From Nocardioides alkalitolerans (GTDB lineage: Bacteria; Actinomycetota; Actinomycetes; Propionibacteriales; Nocardioidaceae), in NCBI GenBank assembly GCA_038184435.1, contig CP116227.1, forward strand, positions 1,364,001 through 1,428,000: a stretch of 64,000 bases of DNA. Reading direction: 5' to 3'. Made by a program: the position numbers and the translations under genes. Shown piece after piece: positions 52,242 to 61,294 of this stretch (the first letter of the stretch is position 1; each line of letters opens with the position of its first letter). Under the pieces are notes generated by a model. It worked only from the letters and a program-made list of their open reading frames with translations, did not search any database and was not told the origin of the DNA.

Positions 52242-53249
52242 TCAGAGGTCGGGGCTCTCCAGCTCGATCCCCGGGGGCAGGTCGCCCGGCCGCGGACCGC
52301 TGTAGTCGGGACCGTAGGCGCCCGGCGCCGGGCGCCGCTTCTTGACCGGCGGCCGCTGGCCGGGGGCCATCCGCCGCGACGTCACCAGGAACGCCGTGTG
52401 CCCGATCATCTTGTGGCCCGGCCGAACCGCGAGGCCCTCGACGTGCCAGTCGCGCACGAGCGACTCCCACGCCTGCGGCTCGGTGAAGCCGCCGTGGGCA
52501 CGGAGCGTCTCGACCACCCGGCTCAGCTGGGTCGTGGTCGCGACGTACGCGCAGACGATGCCGCCGGGGCTGAGCACGTCGGCCACCGCGTCGACGCACT
52601 CCCAGGGCGCGAGCATGTCGAGGATCACACGGTCGGCCCGCTCCCCGCGGCGCGGCAACTCCTCGGCGAGGTCGCCGAGGCGCAGCGTCCACGACGGGTG
52701 CGAGCCGCCCTCGGGAGCCCCGAAGAACTGGTGCACGTTGCGCCGCGCGACGTCGGCGAACTCCTCGCGCCGCTCGTAGCTCGTCACCGTGCCGTAGGGC
52801 CCGACCGCGCGCAGGAGGGAGCAGGTCAGGGCACCGGAGCCGACCCCGGCCTCGATGACGCGCGCGCCGGGGTAGATGTCGGCGAGGGCGACGATCTGGG
52901 CCGAGTCCTTCGGGTAGACGACCGCGGCGCCGCGCGGCATCGAGACCACGAACTCGGACAGCAGGGGACGGAAGACCAGGTACTCCCCGCCCGCCGACGA
53001 GGGGATCGTGAAGCCCTCCTCACGACCGATCAGGTCGTCGTGGTCGAGGTGCCCGCGGTTGCTGAAGAACCGCTTGCCGGCCTCGAGGCAGAAGTTGTGC
53101 CGGCGACCCTTCTGGTCGGTCAGGCGCACCCACTCCCCCTCGCGCAGCGGACCGCGGTGGACGCCCGACCAGGCCTCCGGGGGCACGTCGGGGGCGTCGG
53201 TCGCCGGGGCCGCGGCGGGGGCGTCGGTCTCGGGGGCTGCGTCGGACAT
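52242..53249 (-). CDS. trmI: tRNA (adenine-58-N1)-methyltransferase TrmI
   Basis: A 335-residue class I methyltransferase. Pro/Ala-rich N-terminus, then the tRNA-binding β domain (EWVRLTDQKGRRHNFCLEAG) and the SAM motif VIEAGVGSGALTCSLLRAVG. RVILDMLAPWECVDAV and the final basic tail (PVKKRRPAPGA) fit TrmI. It makes m1A58 in tRNA. It is commonly found upstream of arc in actinobacteria. Confidence 0.93.
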   Translation of the reverse strand: MSDAAPETDAPAAAPATDAPDVPPEAWSGVHRGPLREGEWVRLTDQKGRRHNFCLEAGKRFFSNRGHLDHDDLIGREEGFTIPSSAGGEYLVFRPLLSEFVVSMPRGAAVVYPKDSAQIVALADIYPGARVIEAGVGSGALTCSLLRAVGPYGTVTSYERREEFADVARRNVHQFFGAPEGGSHPSWTLRLGDLAEELPRRGERADRVILDMLAPWECVDAVADVLSPGGIVCAYVATTTQLSRVVETLRAHGGFTEPQAWESLVRDWHVEGLAVRPGHKMIGHTAFLVTSRRMAPGQRPPVKKRRPAPGAYGPDYSGPRPGDLPPGIELESPDL

Positions 53250-53259
53250 GCGGCGCAGG

Positions 53260-54420
53260 TTATCGGTCGGCGGCCCGCAGGGCCCGATCGAGGTCACCGG
53301 CCGTCAGGACCCCGTACGGCGCGCCGTCGGCCCCGACGAGGAGGTACTCCGCCGCGGGGCGGCGCCGCAGCGCGTCGATGAGCTCCTCGCCGGCCACGTC
53401 GACCGGCAGCCGCAGGCCGGCCTCGAGCGTGCGGGCCACCGTCGAGACGGCCGCCCAGGGCCGGCGGTCGACGGGCATGCGGGCGAGCGCCGCCTCGCTG
53501 ACGATCCCGACCGGCGACCCGTCGGGGGCGACGGTGACGATCCCCCCGGCCTCCTGCTCCTGCGCGCGGCGCACCGCCTCGGCGACCGACACGTCCGCCG
53601 GCACGAGGGCCACGCGCCGGGCGAGCGGCCGGGCGGCGAGCCGGGGCAGCCGCTGGCGCAGCCGCGCGTTGGCGATGACCGCGCTCGCCCCGGTCCAGAG
53701 GAAGGCCGCGACCACGCCCGCGAGCACGAAGTCGAGCAGACGGGGCTGGGTGTCGAGCACCGCGGCCAGCAGCAGGGGCCAGCCGAGCGAGAGCACGGCG
53801 ACGACCCGACCGCTCCAGCCCGCGGCGATCGCGCCCCGGAGGGGATCGCCGGTGAGGCGCCAGACCCCGGCCTTCATCACCCGTCCGCCGTCGAGGGGCA
53901 GGCCCGGCACGAGGTTGAGGACGCCCACGAGGATGTTGGCCCCGGCGAGCGCCTCGACGGCCATGCGGAGCAGGCCTTCGGGCGTCACGAACCACAGCCC
54001 GACGGCGCCCAGACCGACCGCGATCGAGGTGAGCGGGCCGACGACGGCGATCACCAGCTCGTCGCGGGGCCGCCGCGCCTCCGTCTCCACGGCGGTCATC
54101 CCGCCGAGGAAGTGGAGGGTGATCGAGGTGACGCGGTAGCCGTAGTGGCGCGCGGCGACGGCGTGCGACGCCTCGTGGAGCAGCACCGAGAGGTAGAGCA
54201 GCACGGCGAACGCGACACCGGCGACGTACTTGCCCGCGCCGAGCCCCGGCTGCACCTGCTCGATGCGGGGCGCCAGGACGACGGCGATGAGCCCGGCCAC
54301 GAGGAACCAGGAGCCCGAGACCAGCACGTCGCTGTCGGCGATGCGGCCGATGCGGACCGTGCCGCGGGGACGGGGAGCGCGGGGCGGCTCGTCGGTCGCG
54401 TCGCGGTCGGCTCGGTCCAC
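53260..54420 (-). CDS. M50-family site-2 metalloprotease with CBS domains
   Basis: A 386-residue intramembrane protease of the Rip3/SpoIVFB type. Zinc motif HEASH in SVLLHEASHAVAARHYG (about 83-87), and the second ligand site in NLVPGLPLDGGRV. Five or six hydrophobic segments are followed by a CBS pair at about 275-385 that probably binds an adenine nucleotide. Rip3-like proteases cleave membrane regulators. It is 10 bases upstream of trmI and likely cotranscribed with it. Confidence 0.9.
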   Translation of the reverse strand: MDRADRDATDEPPRAPRPRGTVRIGRIADSDVLVSGSWFLVAGLIAVVLAPRIEQVQPGLGAGKYVAGVAFAVLLYLSVLLHEASHAVAARHYGYRVTSITLHFLGGMTAVETEARRPRDELVIAVVGPLTSIAVGLGAVGLWFVTPEGLLRMAVEALAGANILVGVLNLVPGLPLDGGRVMKAGVWRLTGDPLRGAIAAGWSGRVVAVLSLGWPLLLAAVLDTQPRLLDFVLAGVVAAFLWTGASAVIANARLRQRLPRLAARPLARRVALVPADVSVAEAVRRAQEQEAGGIVTVAPDGSPVGIVSEAALARMPVDRRPWAAVSTVARTLEAGLRLPVDVAGEELIDALRRRPAAEYLLVGADGAPYGVLTAGDLDRALRAADR

Positions 54421-54477
54421 GCGCCGAGGCTATCCGCCGGGCCCACGCGTGCACGTCGACGGTCGGGCCCCGTCCCG

Positions 54478-54554
54478 CCAGAGTCCTGCCAGAGTCCTGC
54501 CAGAGTCCTGCCAGAGTCCTGCCAGAGTCCTGCCGGAGGCCTGTCGGTGGCCTG
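54478..54554. repeat. Seven 11-bp tandem repeats in a divergent promoter gap
   Basis: Five identical copies of CCAGAGTCCTG (54478-54532) are followed by CCGGAGGCCTG and TCGGTGGCCTG (to 54554). The period equals one helical turn. The array occupies most of the 150-base gap between the divergent M50 protease and RecB-like nuclease genes, ending 16 bases before the nuclease start codon. Confidence 0.85.
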
Positions 54555-54570
54555 TCCTAGGGTGACCCGC

Positions 54571-55428
54571 ATGTCCTCCCCCGCCGACGCCGTCACGACG
54601 CTCGCCGCGTCGGAGGAGGTGCTCGGCACCCTGTCGCCCAGCCGGGCGGGCGACTTCCTGACCTGCCCGCTGCTCTACCGGTTCCGGCACGTGGACCGGC
54701 TGCCCGAGCGCCCCTCGCTCGACGCCGTGCGCGGCACGGTCGTCCACCGGGTGCTGGAGCTGCTCTTCGACCTCCCCGCGGTCGAGCGCACCCCGGAGCG
54801 GGCGGCGGGGATGGTCCCCGACGCGTGGGCCGAGGTGCGGGAGCGCGAGCCGGCCGTGGTGGCCGAGTTCGAGGCGACCGGCACCACCGAGGAGGCATGG
54901 CTCGGCACGTGCGGCACGGTGCTGGCGCGGTACTTCGCGCTGGAGGACCCGACGCGGCTGGAGCCGGCCGAGCGCGAGCTCTACGTGGAGACGCTCACCG
55001 ACACCCGTCTGCTGCTGCGCGGCTTCGTCGACCGGCTCGACGTCGCGCCCGACGGCCAGCTGCGGGTGGTGGACTACAAGACGGGCCGCGCCCCCGGTGT
55101 GGGCTACGAGGGCCGGGCCCTGTTCCAGATGAAGTTCTACGCGCTCGTGCTGCAGCGCACGCGCGGCGTGCTCCCCGCGATGCTCCAGCTGATCTACCTC
55201 GGCAGCGGCGAGATCATCCGCTACGTCCCCGACGAGTCCGACCTGCGCGCGACCGAGCGCAAGGTCGAGGCGGTCTGGGAGGCGATCAGCACCGCGCGGG
55301 AGTCCGGCCGCTGGGAGCCGCGCCCCAGCAAGCTCTGCGGGTGGTGCTCCCACCAGGCGCTCTGCCCGGCGTACGGCGGGACTCCCCCGCCGCTGCCCGC
55401 TCCCCAGCCCGACCCCGAGCCCGCCTGA
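54571..55428 (+). CDS. RecB-family PD-(D/E)XK exonuclease, Cas4/AddB-like
   Basis: A 285-residue nuclease. LSPSRAGDFLTCPLLYRFRHV opens the fold, the catalytic core is LRVVDYKTGRAP (about 166-177), and QMKFYALVLQ holds motif QhXXY. Cysteines at FLTCP and LCGWCSHQALC match the four-cysteine iron-sulfur clamp of AddB/Cas4-type nucleases. Probably acts in DNA repair. Very short convergent gap to the next operon. Confidence 0.88.
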   Translation: MSSPADAVTTLAASEEVLGTLSPSRAGDFLTCPLLYRFRHVDRLPERPSLDAVRGTVVHRVLELLFDLPAVERTPERAAGMVPDAWAEVREREPAVVAEFEATGTTEEAWLGTCGTVLARYFALEDPTRLEPAERELYVETLTDTRLLLRGFVDRLDVAPDGQLRVVDYKTGRAPGVGYEGRALFQMKFYALVLQRTRGVLPAMLQLIYLGSGEIIRYVPDESDLRATERKVEAVWEAISTARESGRWEPRPSKLCGWCSHQALCPAYGGTPPPLPAPQPDPEPA

Positions 55429-55438
55429 CGCCAGAGCG

Positions 55439-56464
55439 TCAGGGGGCGCCCACCACGTGCGGGTCCGCCGCGACGATCTCGCCCGTCGCGATGCGTTCGG
55501 CGTGGTGGCAGGCGACCACGTGGTCGGCCGGCACGTCGGGCAGGTCGACGGCCCGGGGCAGGGGGCGTTCGTCGCGGCACCGGTCGGCCTGCACGAACGG
55601 GCACCGCGTGTGGAACCGGCACCCGCTGGGCGGGTCGGCCGGGGACGGCAGGTCGCCGCGGAGCAGGATGCGCTCGCGGCGGTCCTCCACCTCGGGGTCG
55701 GGCACCGGCACGGCCGACATCAGTCCTCGCGTATAGGGGTGCAGCGGACGGTCGTAGAGCTCGTCGGCGGCGGCCCGCTCGACGATGCCCCCGAGATACA
55801 TCACCGCCACCTCGTCCGAGACGTGCCGGACGACGGCGAGGTCGTGGGCGATCACCAGGTAGGTGAGCCCCAGCTCGGCCTGCAGGTCGGCCAGCAGGTT
55901 GAGCACCTGGGCCTGGATCGACACGTCGAGCGCCGAGACCGGTTCGTCGGCGATGACCAGCCGCGGTCGCAGTGCCAGCGCCCGCGCGATGCCGATCCGC
56001 TGACGCTGGCCGCCGGAGAACTCGTGGGGGTAGCGGCGCCCCGCCGCCCGCGGCAGCCCGACCTGGTCAAGCAGCTCGGCCACCCGGTCACCGCCCGCCG
56101 GCAGCCCGTGGGCGCGCAGGGGCTCGGTCAGGATCGTCTCGACCGACTGCCGCGGGTTGAGGCTCGCCAACGGGTCCTGGAACACCATCTGGAGGTCGCG
56201 GCGGCGGCGCCGCAGCGCCTCCCCCTTCAGCGTGGCGAGGTCGGTGCCGTCGACCCGCACCTCGCCGCGCGTGACGGGCGCCAGCCGCAGGATCGCGCGG
56301 CCCAGGGTCGACTTGCCGCAGCCCGACTCGCCGACGAGACCCACGGTGCGCCCCGCCGGTACGGCGAGGTCGACGCCGTCGACGGCCCGGACCGTGCCCC
56401 GGCGCCCCCGCAGCGGGTAGTGCACGGCGAGGTCGCGCACGTCGAGCAGCACCTCGGTCGTCAT
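55439..56464 (-). CDS. Oligopeptide/dipeptide ABC ATPase, OppF/DppF type
   Basis: A 341-residue ATPase: Walker A GESGCGKST, Q-loop VFQDPLASLNPRQ, signature FSGGQRQR, Walker B LVIADEPVS, and the C-terminal oligopeptide-ABC extension with a cysteine cluster (GCRFHTRCPF). Last gene of the importer operon, overlapping the previous gene by one base (TGATG). Confidence 0.92.
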   Translation of the reverse strand: MTTEVLLDVRDLAVHYPLRGRRGTVRAVDGVDLAVPAGRTVGLVGESGCGKSTLGRAILRLAPVTRGEVRVDGTDLATLKGEALRRRRRDLQMVFQDPLASLNPRQSVETILTEPLRAHGLPAGGDRVAELLDQVGLPRAAGRRYPHEFSGGQRQRIGIARALALRPRLVIADEPVSALDVSIQAQVLNLLADLQAELGLTYLVIAHDLAVVRHVSDEVAVMYLGGIVERAAADELYDRPLHPYTRGLMSAVPVPDPEVEDRRERILLRGDLPSPADPPSGCRFHTRCPFVQADRCRDERPLPRAVDLPDVPADHVVACHHAERIATGEIVAADPHVVGAP

Positions 56465-57558
56465 CACAGCTCCTTCTCGCGGGGTGCCGGCGCCTCCACC
56501 GGGTGGAAGCACCGCCGACGGCGGTCCTCGTCGCCTGCCCCGACGGGGGGCTCCGGGCCGGGCTCCACGGCGGTCTCCAGCGTGGGGGACGACGTCCGGC
56601 ACGCGTCGTCCGCACGGCCGCACCGCGGGCTGAAGGCGCACGCGTCGGTCCAGGGCACGGTCTGCGTGGGCGATCCGGGGATGGGCACGAGCGGCGTCCC
56701 GCGCGGGGTGTCGAGCCGCGGGATGCTGCCCAGCAGCCCCACCGTGTAGGGGTGCGCCGGTGCTGCGAAGAGCGGGCGGCGCGGGGCGGACTCGACGATC
56801 CGTCCGGCGTACATGACGTTGACCTCGTCGCACACCCCGGCGACCACGCCCAGGTCGTGGGTGATGAGGAGGAGCGCGGCGTCGCTGTCGGCGACGAGCG
56901 CGGCGAGGACGTCGAGCACCTGGGCCTGGATCGTGACGTCGAGGGCCGTGGTCGGCTCGTCGGCGATGAGCAGCCGCGGCTCGCAGGCCAGGGCGATCGC
57001 GATGAGGACGCGCTGGCGCATGCCACCGGAGAGCTGGTGGGGATACTCGTTGAGGCGCCGCACCGGATCGGGGATGCCGACCCGGGCGAGCAGGTCCGCG
57101 CAGCGCTCACGGCGCTCGCGGCGCGAGAGGTCGAAGTGGCGACGGAGCACCTCGTCGAGCTGGACCCCGATCGTCACGACCGGGTTGAGCGAGGTCATCG
57201 GGTCCTGGAACACCATGGCGATCTCGGGTCCGCGCAGGGCCTCGCGCTGCCGCTCCCCCAGGGTCAGCAGGTCCTGGCCCCGGTAGCGCACCTCGCCGGT
57301 CACCTCGACCCCGCGGCGGGGCAGCAGGCCCATGATCGCCAGCGACGTCACCGACTTCCCGCTGCCCGACTCGCCGACCAGGGCCACGTTGCGGCCCGCC
57401 GGCACGTCGAGGGAGACCTCGTCGACGGCCACGACGTCGTGGTCGCGGCTGTGGAAGCGCACCCGCAGGTCACGCACGGACAGGAGCGGCTCCTCGCCGG
57501 GTACGACGCGGGAGGCGTCCCCCGCGGGGGTCGGGGTCGGGTGGGTGGTCGGGCTCAT
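56464..57558 (-). CDS. Oligopeptide/dipeptide ABC ATPase, OppD/DppD type
   Basis: A 364-residue ATPase: Walker A GESGSGKSV, signature LSGGMRQR, Walker B LLIADEPTTALD, and a C-terminal cysteine motif (CAFSPRCGRADDAC) for the iron-sulfur site seen in OppD. A Pro/Thr-rich start (about 1-20) precedes the domain. Pairs with the next ATPase. Confidence 0.92.
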   Translation of the reverse strand: MSPTTHPTPTPAGDASRVVPGEEPLLSVRDLRVRFHSRDHDVVAVDEVSLDVPAGRNVALVGESGSGKSVTSLAIMGLLPRRGVEVTGEVRYRGQDLLTLGERQREALRGPEIAMVFQDPMTSLNPVVTIGVQLDEVLRRHFDLSRRERRERCADLLARVGIPDPVRRLNEYPHQLSGGMRQRVLIAIALACEPRLLIADEPTTALDVTIQAQVLDVLAALVADSDAALLLITHDLGVVAGVCDEVNVMYAGRIVESAPRRPLFAAPAHPYTVGLLGSIPRLDTPRGTPLVPIPGSPTQTVPWTDACAFSPRCGRADDACRTSSPTLETAVEPGPEPPVGAGDEDRRRRCFHPVEAPAPREKEL

Positions 57559-57563
57559 GGGGG

Positions 57564-58517
57564 TCACCTCCGGGACCGGGGGTCGAGGGCCTCGCGGAGC
57601 GCCTCGCCGAGGAGGGTGAACCCCAGGGCGGTGACGGCGATCGCGATGCCGGGCAGGAGCGCGAGACGGGGCGCCTCGTCGAAGCGCTCCTGGGCGGCGA
57701 CGAGCATGCGGCCCCACTCGGCGCTGGCCACCTCCGGCGTGCCGAGCCCCAGGTAGGACAGGGCGGCCACCTCGATGATCGCGGTGGCGAGGTTGAGCGT
57801 CGCCTGCACGATGGTGGGCCCGACGGAGTTGGGCAGCAGGTGGCTCATCACGATGCGGGAGCGGCGCAGCCCGAGCGCATTCGCCGCCAGCACGTAGTCG
57901 GCGCCCGCCTGGGCGAGCATCGAGCTGCGCAGCAGCCGCGCGAAGACCGGCACCTGGGCGGCGCCGATCGCGACGACGATCGCCGTGCCGCTCTTGCCGA
58001 GCACCGCGGCGATGCTGACGGCGAGGAGCAGGCTCGGCACCGCGAGCATGACGTCGACCAGCCGCATGATCGTGGCGTCGACCCACGCGCCGACGCGTCC
58101 GCCGACGGCTCCGGCGCCGCCCGCCAGGGCGCCCAGCGCGGCGCCGGCCAGGAGTCCGATGAGGGTGGAGACGACGCCGTACAGCAGGGAGGTGCGCGCG
58201 CCGTACAGGAGCTGGGTGGCCATGTCGGCGCCGTACCGGTCGAGCCCGAGCCAGTGCTCGGCCGACGGTCCGGGCACGTTCGTCGTGCTGACCTCGGAGG
58301 CCCACCGGGTGCTGGCGGGCTCGTAGGGGGTCAGCAGCGGCGCGGCGATCGCGACGAGCACGAAGAGGCCGATGATGGTCGCGCCGACCCAGGCGGTCGG
58401 GGTGCGGCGCAGGCGGCGCCACGTCGCGCGGCCGAGGCTGACCCCGGCCTCCTCGGGGGCGACGGGACCGACGGCGACCGGGTCGGCGCCGGTCGCGGAC
58501 GGGACGGGCAGGCTCAC
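57564..58517 (-). CDS. Oligopeptide/dipeptide ABC permease, OppC/DppC type
   Basis: A 317-residue permease with six hydrophobic segments; an N-terminal cytoplasmic OppC_N stretch (RATWRRLRRTPTAWVGATI) and the EAA loop ANALGLRRSRIVMSHLLP. GTG 58517 overlaps the upstream permease stop by four bases. Confidence 0.9.
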   Translation of the reverse strand: MSLPVPSATGADPVAVGPVAPEEAGVSLGRATWRRLRRTPTAWVGATIIGLFVLVAIAAPLLTPYEPASTRWASEVSTTNVPGPSAEHWLGLDRYGADMATQLLYGARTSLLYGVVSTLIGLLAGAALGALAGGAGAVGGRVGAWVDATIMRLVDVMLAVPSLLLAVSIAAVLGKSGTAIVVAIGAAQVPVFARLLRSSMLAQAGADYVLAANALGLRRSRIVMSHLLPNSVGPTIVQATLNLATAIIEVAALSYLGLGTPEVASAEWGRMLVAAQERFDEAPRLALLPGIAIAVTALGFTLLGEALREALDPRSRR

Positions 58518-59518
58518 GAAACCCTCACTCGGGGGTCGACGACGCCGTGGAGCACGTCGACCAGCAGGTTGATGAGGCAGTAGACGAGCGCGATGAACAG
58601 GATGAAGCCCTGCAGCACCGGGTAGTCGCGGTCGGTGATGGCGCTGAAGAGGTAGGACCCGATGCCGTTGAAGGAGAAGACCGTCTCCGTGAGGACGGCT
58701 CCCGAGAGCAGGAGGCCGGCCTGGAGGCCGATCGTCGTCATCACCGGCAGCAGGGCGTTGCGCAGCACGTGCCGCCGCGAGATGGTCCCGGCGGCCAGGC
58801 CCTTCGCCCGGGCCGTGCGCACGTGGTCCTCGTCGAGCACCTCCGCCACCGAGGCCCGCGTGATGCGCACGATGATGGCGAGCGGGATGGTGCCCAGGGC
58901 GATGCCGGGCAGCACCAGGTGCACCATCGCGTCCCACGCCGCGTCCCACTCCCCCGTGAGGACGCCGTCGAGCACGTAGAAGTTGGTCACGTGGGTGGCG
59001 TCCAGCCGCGGATCCTGCCGGAGCCCCGACGGCAGCCAGCCCAGCCAGCTCGCGAAGACCAGCTTGAGCAGGATGGCGAGGAAGAAGACCGGGGTGACGA
59101 CCCCGAGGAGCGACCCCGAGACGACGGCGCTGTCGATGAGGCCACCGCGGTGCCGGGCTGCGAGGTAGCCCAGCGGGATCCCGAGCACCACGGCGAAGAG
59201 CAGCGCCGCCAGGGCGAGCTCGAGGGTCGCCGGGAAGTACTCCAGGAACGAGGTCGTCACGGGCCGCCCGGTCTGGATGGACGTCCCCAGGTCGCCGCGG
59301 AGCAGGGCGGCGACGTACACGCCGTACTGCTCGAGGACCGGCCGGTCGAAGCCGTAGATCTCGTTGACGCGGGCGACGCCGGCGTCCGTGGCGCGCTCCC
59401 CGAGGAGGGCCCGGGCGGGATCCCCGGGGAGCGCACGCACCCACGCGAACAGCAGCACGGACAACCCGACCAGCACGGGCACCATGAGGAGCAGTCGCCG
59501 GGCGATGAAGCGGAGCAT
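58514..59518 (-). CDS. Oligopeptide/dipeptide ABC permease, OppB/DppB type
   Basis: A 334-residue permease: MLRFIARRLLLMVPVLVGLS is the standard first helix, followed by DRPVLEQYGVYVAALLRGDLG and an EAA loop (RAKGLAAGTISRRHVLRNAL). Lies 12 bases after the binding-protein gene. Confidence 0.9.
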   Translation of the reverse strand: MLRFIARRLLLMVPVLVGLSVLLFAWVRALPGDPARALLGERATDAGVARVNEIYGFDRPVLEQYGVYVAALLRGDLGTSIQTGRPVTTSFLEYFPATLELALAALLFAVVLGIPLGYLAARHRGGLIDSAVVSGSLLGVVTPVFFLAILLKLVFASWLGWLPSGLRQDPRLDATHVTNFYVLDGVLTGEWDAAWDAMVHLVLPGIALGTIPLAIIVRITRASVAEVLDEDHVRTARAKGLAAGTISRRHVLRNALLPVMTTIGLQAGLLLSGAVLTETVFSFNGIGSYLFSAITDRDYPVLQGFILFIALVYCLINLLVDVLHGVVDPRVRVS

Positions 59519-59530
59519 GGTCGCGGGCGG

Positions 59531-61165
59531 TCAGTCGGTGATCTCGACCATGTTCCAGACCTCGTCCTGCACCGGGCTCGCCTCGTAGCCCTCCACGTTG
59601 TCGGCGAACGCCAGGGACGGCACCGGGCTCGCGAGCGGGACGCCGGGCAGGAACTCCATGACGTCGCGGTTGACCTGCTCGTAGAGGGGTCGCTGCTCGT
59701 CCGTGGTGGTGAGGGCGCGGGGCGCCGCCACCTCCGCGAAGAGCTCCGGGTTGTCGAAGCCCCACTCGAGGCTCTGCTGGCCGAAGAAGACGCCGAGGAA
59801 GTTGTCCGGGTCGTCGTAGTCGCCGGTCCAGCCGAGCAGGTGGATCCCGTGGTCGGGGGTGTTCTGCACCTGCTCCAGGTAGTCCGTCCACTCCGCGGCG
59901 ACGGGCTCGACCGTCAGGCCCACCGCCTCCAGCTGGCTGCGCACGATGTTGAACGTGTCGTCCGGCTGCGGCATGTAGGGCCGGCTGATGTTCGTGGGGT
60001 AGTTGAACGTGATCGTCGTGCCGGCGACACCGGCCTCCTCCAGCAGCTGCCGCGCCAGCTCCGGGTCGTACTCGTAGGTGGGCACGTCCGCGGCGTACCC
60101 GTCGACGAGCTCCGGGACGAACTGGTCGGCCGGCTGCGTGCCGTCCGGCATCGAGGCCGAGATGACGGCCTCCTTGTCGATCGCGTGCGCGATGGCCTGG
60201 CGCACCCGGACGTCGTCGAACGGGGCCTGCGCCTGGTTGAAGGCGAGGTAGAGGATGTTGAACGCCGGCCGGTTCTCGATGGTGAAGCCCTCGTCGGCCA
60301 GCGACTCCACGTCGGCCGGCCCGACCAGGTCGAAGCCGTCGATCTCGCCGTTGCGGAGCGCCTCGGCGCGGCCGCGGGCGGTGTCGATCTCGACGATGAC
60401 GACCTCGTCGACCTGGGCGGCCTCGCCCCAGTAGTCGTCGTAGGGCGTCAGGCGCACCTCGCCGCTGCCCTGGTTCCACGACGCGAACTCGAACGGGCCC
60501 GTGCCGGTCGGGTGCTCCGTGCCGTAGGCCGAGGTCAGCACCGACGGGGACTCGTCGTCCTGGTGCTCCTCCAGCGCCGTCGGGCTCTGCATCGCGAAGG
60601 CGGGCAGCGACATGGCGGCGATGAAGCCGGCGAACGGCGCGTCGAGCGTGATCGTGGCCGTCAGCTCGTCGTCGGCGGAGCACCCGGCGTAGATCGCGCT
60701 GTCGGCCGTCGCCCCGGTGGCGAAGCCGCGGAACAGCTTGCCGTAGTAGTACGCCTTGTCGTCCGTCTGGTTGACCTCCGGGGTGGCGGACCACCGGTCG
60801 AAGTTCGCGCACACGGCCTCGGCGTCGAACGGGGTGCCGTCGTGGAACGTGACCCCGTCCTTCAGGTCGAACGTGTAGGAGAGCCCGTCCTCGGACTGGG
60901 TCCACGACTCGGCGAGCAGCGGCGCCGGCTCGACCGTGCCCGGCTCCGTGCCGACCAGGCCCTCGTAGATCTGCCTGGTGACCCGGAAGGTCTCGCCGTC
61001 GGAGGCGTAGAAGGGATCCAGGGTCTTCGGTGCGGCGGAGGCGGCGAACACGAAGGTGTTCTCCTTGCCGTCCCGCTCGCTCTCCACACAACCGGCCAGG
61101 ACCGAGCCGACGAGCAGCACCGCTGCCACGCCCGCGCCGGTCCGACGAATGCTCGTCGAACGCAC
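59531..61165 (-). CDS. Extracellular solute-binding lipoprotein, family 5
   Basis: A 544-residue SBP_bac_5 protein with lipoprotein signal SVLAGC, C26 being the lipid attachment site. APKTLDPFYASDGETFRVTR and GVTFHDGTPFDAEAV are family signatures. It captures a peptide or similar ligand and delivers it to the permeases encoded downstream. The ligand cannot be inferred. GTG 61165 has GAGGTGA upstream. Confidence 0.92.
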   Translation of the reverse strand: MRSTSIRRTGAGVAAVLLVGSVLAGCVESERDGKENTFVFAASAAPKTLDPFYASDGETFRVTRQIYEGLVGTEPGTVEPAPLLAESWTQSEDGLSYTFDLKDGVTFHDGTPFDAEAVCANFDRWSATPEVNQTDDKAYYYGKLFRGFATGATADSAIYAGCSADDELTATITLDAPFAGFIAAMSLPAFAMQSPTALEEHQDDESPSVLTSAYGTEHPTGTGPFEFASWNQGSGEVRLTPYDDYWGEAAQVDEVVIVEIDTARGRAEALRNGEIDGFDLVGPADVESLADEGFTIENRPAFNILYLAFNQAQAPFDDVRVRQAIAHAIDKEAVISASMPDGTQPADQFVPELVDGYAADVPTYEYDPELARQLLEEAGVAGTTITFNYPTNISRPYMPQPDDTFNIVRSQLEAVGLTVEPVAAEWTDYLEQVQNTPDHGIHLLGWTGDYDDPDNFLGVFFGQQSLEWGFDNPELFAEVAAPRALTTTDEQRPLYEQVNRDVMEFLPGVPLASPVPSLAFADNVEGYEASPVQDEVWNMVEITD

Positions 61166-61185
61166 GTCTCACCTCACGACATCAC

Positions 61186-61209
61186 CTCTGCCGACCCGAT
61201 TCGGCAGAG
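61186..61209. promoter_or_regulatory. Inverted repeat upstream of the importer operon
   Basis: CTCTGCCGA, 6 bases, TCGGCAGAG: perfect 9-base arms, 21 bases upstream of the binding-protein start. It could be an operator or a 5' leader hairpin. Confidence 0.5.
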
Positions 61210-61294
61210 CGTCCGCGCAAGTTAGCCCCCCGGACGGGCCCGCGTCACCAGCAGGAGGTGTCCGGGGAGGTCGCGAAACGGCAACGATCGTGCG

